23,145 bases of DNA. Source: Saccharopolyspora phatthalungensis (lineage in GTDB: Bacteria > Actinomycetota > Actinomycetes > Mycobacteriales > Pseudonocardiaceae). Positions 19,731 to 23,145 of this stretch are shown in pieces. The stretch spans positions 1-23,145 of the forward strand of contig NZ_JACHIW010000006.1 in NCBI RefSeq assembly GCF_014203395.1. Reading direction: 5' to 3'. The notes under the pieces are model-generated. The model ran no database searches. It had not been told where the DNA came from and was given only the letters and a program-made list of their open reading frames with translations. Each line of letters opens with the position of its first letter. The stretch's first letter is position 1. A program made the translations under genes and the position numbers.

Positions 19731-22700
19731 GTGTCTGTGATGGTGCCGGAGGAGGTGAGGCGGCTTTTTCAGGTGTTGACGGGTGAGGATATGACGGATG
19801 CGGATGAGGATGCGTTGCTGGCGGTGGGGGAGGCGTTGGTGTCGGGTGCGGGTGCGGTGGAGGGTTTGAGGGATGGGCTACGGGAGGTGGTGGCGCGGGC
19901 GCGGGGTGAGTTTTCGGGTAAGGCGGCGGATCGGTTTGCGGAGAATGTGGGGGGTTTTGTGGGTGCGTTGGAGGTCTCGGGTTCGGCGTTGCGGGGGTTG
20001 GGGGTGTTTGTGCGGGATGTGGGGTGGCAGGTGAAGTATTTGAAGTTTGTGACGGTGGGTGGGTTGTTGGTGTTGTTGGGGGAGATTGCGTGGGCGGTGG
20101 CGATGGCGGGTGCGACGGGTGGGGCGTCGTTGGCGTGGTTGGCGGCGCGGGTGGCGGTGATGCGGTTTGTGTTGTCGCGGTGGTGGGGTCAGTTGTTTAT
20201 GCGGTTGGCGGTGTGTGCGGGGATGGGGGTGGGGTTGAACGTGCTGCCGGACGTCGTGGCACAGGGTGTGCTGGTGGCGGAGGGCAAGCACGGCTGGTCG
20301 GCGCAGTGGACGCGGGATGCGGCGGGTGTGGGGGCGATGTCGGCGGGGGTGGGGTTGCCGTTGTCGGCGTTGGGCAATGTGGTGGGCAAGTCGGTGGCGC
20401 GGGTGCTGGTCGCGGGTCTGGGTGATCAGGTGGATCGGGAGTTGTTGGAGGCGGCGGCGCGGCGGGCTGCCGAGGAGAATGCGGAGTTCAATCCAATATC
20501 GGGGTTGGCGAAGTTTGCGGATGTGGTGGCGGAGGCGGTGGATTCGTACGCGGGAATGTCGGTGCGAGGAATGTGGGCGGCGCGGTTTGGTCGGGGGCTG
20601 GGGGAGTCGTTGGAGGAGGGTTTGACGGAGATGGTGGGTGAGTTGGCATATGGGGTGGCCAGTGGTCAGGGTGTGCAGCTGAATCCGTTTTCGTTCACGG
20701 CGGGGGTGTCGGAGTCGGTGGCTTCGGGCGCGGGGAGGTTGGCGGGTCTGGTGTTGCGGGGTGAGTTGATACCGCCGGGTAGGCGTTATCGGGACGGTTC
20801 GATCAGTGGTGACGAGAAGGCTCCTTTGTTGTCGTCGGATTCTGAGTTGGAAACCGGTGAAGGCAAGGAGTTTGCGGTTTCGGGTGGTGTTGGTGGTTTC
20901 CGTGCTGGTGTGGTTGGGACGGAGGGCGGCAAGACCGGGGCTGCTGAAGGCAGGGATCGGGTACCGGATGCTCGGGTGGTTTCGTCGTCGGCTGGTGCTG
21001 CGGGGGTGTCGCATTCGGGCGTTATGTCAGCGGATGGTCGTTCTGGGGCCGGGCATGTCGAGGCCCCTCGGCCCACGACTTCGGCTAGTGCGGGTCTAGG
21101 AACCCCAGCCGGTTCGGTTGGTGTTGGCTCCAGCGCGGCTTCTGCTGGTGATCTGGGGCAGGGGGGTGTGGGCCCGGATTCTGGGAAGCCGTCGCATGGT
21201 CAGGACGTGACGAGTGACCGGCCCGTCCGGGGCGAGTCCACCGCGGCCGATGGCCGTGTGGACGGTGGTGTCCGGTGGGATGAGGATGGCAAGACCGGAA
21301 TCACCGAGAAGTCCGAGGACTTCCCGCTGGCGCCGCACTCCGGGACTGTCGGCTCGGATGTGCTGGTGAGGCCAGATAAAAACCGGGCCTTTACACCGCC
21401 ACCGCCGTACTGGTCTGCAACTCCGGATGCCGAACATGCCCGGCCTGGTACACCGCCACCGGCATATCCGCCTGCGGTGGACGTTGAGCATGTCGGGCCC
21501 GGTGCACCGCCACCGGCGCACTCGGCTGAGCATGCGGTTGGGCGGGTCGGTGAGGATACACCGCCGGTCTGGGCTTCTGGCGGCGATCACACCGGATCTC
21601 GGTTGTCTGATGTGGACAATCCTGGTGCGCAACGGAATGAGCCTGCCGAAGCTGCGCAGGACACCTCCGCTGGTTTTGGTCACGCCTCTGGTCCATCGCC
21701 GGACCCCGCGCTGTCCACGACGAGCCGGGTTCCGCACGGTCAGATGAATCCGGACGGCGTCCCGCTTGTGGGGCGGGAGCCGTGGCGGAGGTGGTTTGCT
21801 GCCGCGGATGGGTCTCGTCCTCGGCCGGTGGGTGAGTCGGGGTGGATCGAGGCGGGGGAGCGGTTTGTCGAGGGGGGCAAGGGTCTAGGTGTGGGGCCTT
21901 CTGCTGCTGTGCCGGGTTCGGCGGGAGCGGCGCGGCGGGATCTGCCGGATGGGGGGTCGGTGTCGGGGGTGGCGGAGTCTCGGTCGGTGGCGGGCATGGC
22001 CGTGGCAGGGTCGGGTGTGCGGGGGGAGGTTGTGGCGGGGGGTGTGGCGCAGTGGTCGGTCCGGGATTTGCGGCGGGAGATTGAGCGGGCGCGGTTGGTG
22101 GTTGGGCCGCGTGAGCCGGCGTTGGCGCTGGTGCAGCACACGCATGATGTGACGCAGCTGGCCGGTCATGGGCTCGTTTCGGTTGCCGAGGTGGTTGAGC
22201 TGGTGGCGGCGAGGCGTCTGGAGCAGGGCGTTGCTCAGGCCCGGCGGTTCTCGCGGGAATTGGCGGTTTGGCTTGGTACGGAGGGTGACTCGCTGGGCGT
22301 GCATGCTGGGGCGGGGGTGGATTCACCTGCGGCTGGTGCTGGTTCGCAGGCCGGTGCTGATGAGGATGCTGAGCCCGGGGCGCAGTCTCCTCGGCGCGTG
22401 CCCCCGGCGAAGGCCGTGGGGCGGGGCCGGGTGGTGGATTTGGAGGAGGTGTGGGCGGAGGTGCGTCGTGCTGATGAGGCGGGTCAGCCTCACACAGGTC
22501 CGTCGTTGGGGGAAGTGTTCGGCGGGAGCTCGAGGTGGGGCTATAAGCGGCTCGCGGAGTACCGGAAGGAGGCGGGTGTGAGTCGGGCGGAGGTGCTGTA
22601 TCGGGAGCGGGAGAAGGTGTGGGCGGAGGCACGCCGTGCTCGTGAAGCGGGCAGGCCCCACAACGGAGCGACGTTGGCGAAGGCGTTCGAAAAGAGTGTG

Positions 22701-23145
22701 TCGTGGGGTAAGGATCGGCTTGCGGAGTTCAGGAGGAGGGAAGGAGGTAGGCCGGCGGTTAGGGGAGAGAGCAAGTCGACGGTGGAGTTGGCGGCGGTGT
22801 GGGGGGAGGAGCGTCGTGCTGATGAGAGGGGTGAGCCTCATAGCGGACAGACGTTGGGGAAGGCGTTCGAAAAGAGTGCGTCGTGGGGTAAGGACCGGCT
22901 TGCGGAGTTCAAGCAGGGGGAAGGTAGTACGACCGAGGCGCAACCGCTCGTGGGAGATGCGGCGCTGGAGGCGGTGTGGGCGGAGCTGCGGCGTGCTCGT
23001 GATGCGGGTGAGCCACACACAGGTAAGTCGTTGGCTGGGGTGTTCGGGAAGAGCGCGTCGTGGGGAAATAAGTGGATTGCGGTGTTCAGGAGGAGGGAGC
23101 GGGATGTGGGGCGGGCAGCTGGGGCAAGGAGGAATTCGGAGGCGG
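19731..23145 (+). CDS. giant CpnT-like/HTH-repeat protein, 5' part (runs off the window)
   Basis: The frame is open from GTG 19731 (GTG 19722 possible) to the right edge, 1138 codons without a stop. Residues 1-350 are almost the same as in the giant protein (MSVMVPEEVRRLF, FSGKAADRFAE, LVLRGELIPPG). The linker has a proline-rich part with TPPPPYW and TPPPAYPP (21390-21560), then a segment REPWRRWFAAADGSRPRP not found in the giant protein. A THDV-type domain follows at 22053-22320, leading directly into HTH repeats from 22449 without the long Trp/Asp linker and basic motif. The downstream half is outside the window, so its C-terminus is unknown. It is divergent from the zinc-ribbon regulator. 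Role inferred as for its paralogue. Confidence 0.88.
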   Translation, partial: MSVMVPEEVRRLFQVLTGEDMTDADEDALLAVGEALVSGAGAVEGLRDGLREVVARARGEFSGKAADRFAENVGGFVGALEVSGSALRGLGVFVRDVGWQVKYLKFVTVGGLLVLLGEIAWAVAMAGATGGASLAWLAARVAVMRFVLSRWWGQLFMRLAVCAGMGVGLNVLPDVVAQGVLVAEGKHGWSAQWTRDAAGVGAMSAGVGLPLSALGNVVGKSVARVLVAGLGDQVDRELLEAAARRAAEENAEFNPISGLAKFADVVAEAVDSYAGMSVRGMWAARFGRGLGESLEEGLTEMVGELAYGVASGQGVQLNPFSFTAGVSESVASGAGRLAGLVLRGELIPPGRRYRDGSISGDEKAPLLSSDSELETGEGKEFAVSGGVGGFRAGVVGTEGGKTGAAEGRDRVPDARVVSSSAGAAGVSHSGVMSADGRSGAGHVEAPRPTTSASAGLGTPAGSVGVGSSAASAGDLGQGGVGPDSGKPSHGQDVTSDRPVRGESTAADGRVDGGVRWDEDGKTGITEKSEDFPLAPHSGTVGSDVLVRPDKNRAFTPPPPYWSATPDAEHARPGTPPPAYPPAVDVEHVGPGAPPPAHSAEHAVGRVGEDTPPVWASGGDHTGSRLSDVDNPGAQRNEPAEAAQDTSAGFGHASGPSPDPALSTTSRVPHGQMNPDGVPLVGREPWRRWFAAADGSRPRPVGESGWIEAGERFVEGGKGLGVGPSAAVPGSAGAARRDLPDGGSVSGVAESRSVAGMAVAGSGVRGEVVAGGVAQWSVRDLRREIERARLVVGPREPALALVQHTHDVTQLAGHGLVSVAEVVELVAARRLEQGVAQARRFSRELAVWLGTEGDSLGVHAGAGVDSPAAGAGSQAGADEDAEPGAQSPRRVPPAKAVGRGRVVDLEEVWAEVRRADEAGQPHTGPSLGEVFGGSSRWGYKRLAEYRKEAGVSRAEVLYREREKVWAEARRAREAGRPHNGATLAKAFEKSVSWGKDRLAEFRRREGGRPAVRGESKSTVELAAVWGEERRADERGEPHSGQTLGKAFEKSASWGKDRLAEFKQGEGSTTEAQPLVGDAALEAVWAELRRARDAGEPHTGKSLAGVFGKSASWGNKWIAVFRRRERDVGRAAGARRNSEA
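22053..22320 (+). repeat. THDV-type helical domain of the right gene
   Basis: It encodes WSVRDLRREIERARLVVG, VQHTHDVTQLAG, RRFSRELAVWLGTEG and VHAGAGVDSP. It is the long form seen at 5611-5885 in the giant gene, so both proteins begin their repeat region with this version. Confidence 0.75.
22449..23145 (+). repeat. HTH-repeat cluster of the right gene (4 repeats to the edge)
   Basis: Repeats start at 22449, 22617, 22797 and 22974, with spacings 168, 180 and 177 nt. Variable residues are SR/YK, VS/KD, AS/KD and AS/NK. The second and third share AKAFEKS or GKAFEKS. The cluster probably continues beyond the window. Confidence 0.85.

Noticed and set aside
1..23145. tRNA, rRNA or riboswitch
   Set aside because: No cloverleaf or known aptamer pattern was seen in the intergenic parts by eye; a covariance-model scan was not possible.

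Overview
The window reads as high-GC actinobacterial DNA. It uses GTG starts heavily, and its two lone regulators belong to an XRE-type family common in Streptomyces and Pseudonocardiales. The large proteins open with the CpnT-like/WXG100-like N-terminal domain typical of giant actinobacterial type VII-associated polymorphic proteins. A Saccharothrix/Actinosynnema/Lentzea/Amycolatopsis-type host is a guess from style, not a sequence match. No RNA gene, insertion sequence, CRISPR array or transposase was found.

Layout. The same two-gene cassette occurs three times in a row, the first and last copies cut by the window edges. (A) 1-960 (+) is the 3' end of a repeat protein, followed by a convergent XRE regulator, 999-2372 (-). 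(B) After a 1.06-kb non-coding region, 3433-17385 (+) encodes a 4650-residue protein, followed 21 bp later by a convergent second regulator, 17407-18867 (-). (C) After an 0.86-kb non-coding region related to the one before B, 19731 (+) starts a paralogue of the giant gene that runs off the right edge. The two upstream regions share promoter-like and operator-like blocks, so the cassettes arose by duplication.

The giant protein. About 350 residues of CpnT-like N-terminal domain with hydrophobic segments are followed by a disordered linker with a proline-rich PPxY stretch. Then comes a super-repeat: a helical domain with the motif THDVVRLA, a linker rich in Trp, Asp and Gly, a basic-acidic motif such as KRRRVDDSDDE, and a cluster of 57-61-residue helix-turn-helix (HTH) repeats. 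There are six HTH clusters with 2, 7, 5, 5, 3 and 6 repeats (28 in total), then a unique helical C-terminus ending in RRxSWPG motifs. The left gene shows 4 complete and 1 partial repeat, and the right gene shows 4 before the edge.

The main observation is that the HTH repeats are conserved except at two residues before and two after an invariant Trp in the presumed recognition helix. This is the pattern expected of a modular DNA reader, and it is formally reminiscent of TAL effectors. The N-terminus suggests export, and the basic motifs look like nuclear localisation signals. A secreted, host-nucleus-directed DNA-binding protein is therefore a possible but unproven reading. A cytoplasmic DNA organiser or a toxin-like delivery scaffold are alternatives. 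No C-terminal toxin domain is recognisable.

The regulators probably act locally on the cassettes, since each sits next to a conserved inverted repeat upstream of its own promoter-like sequence. The first regulator has lost the zinc ribbon and the start codon seen in the second.
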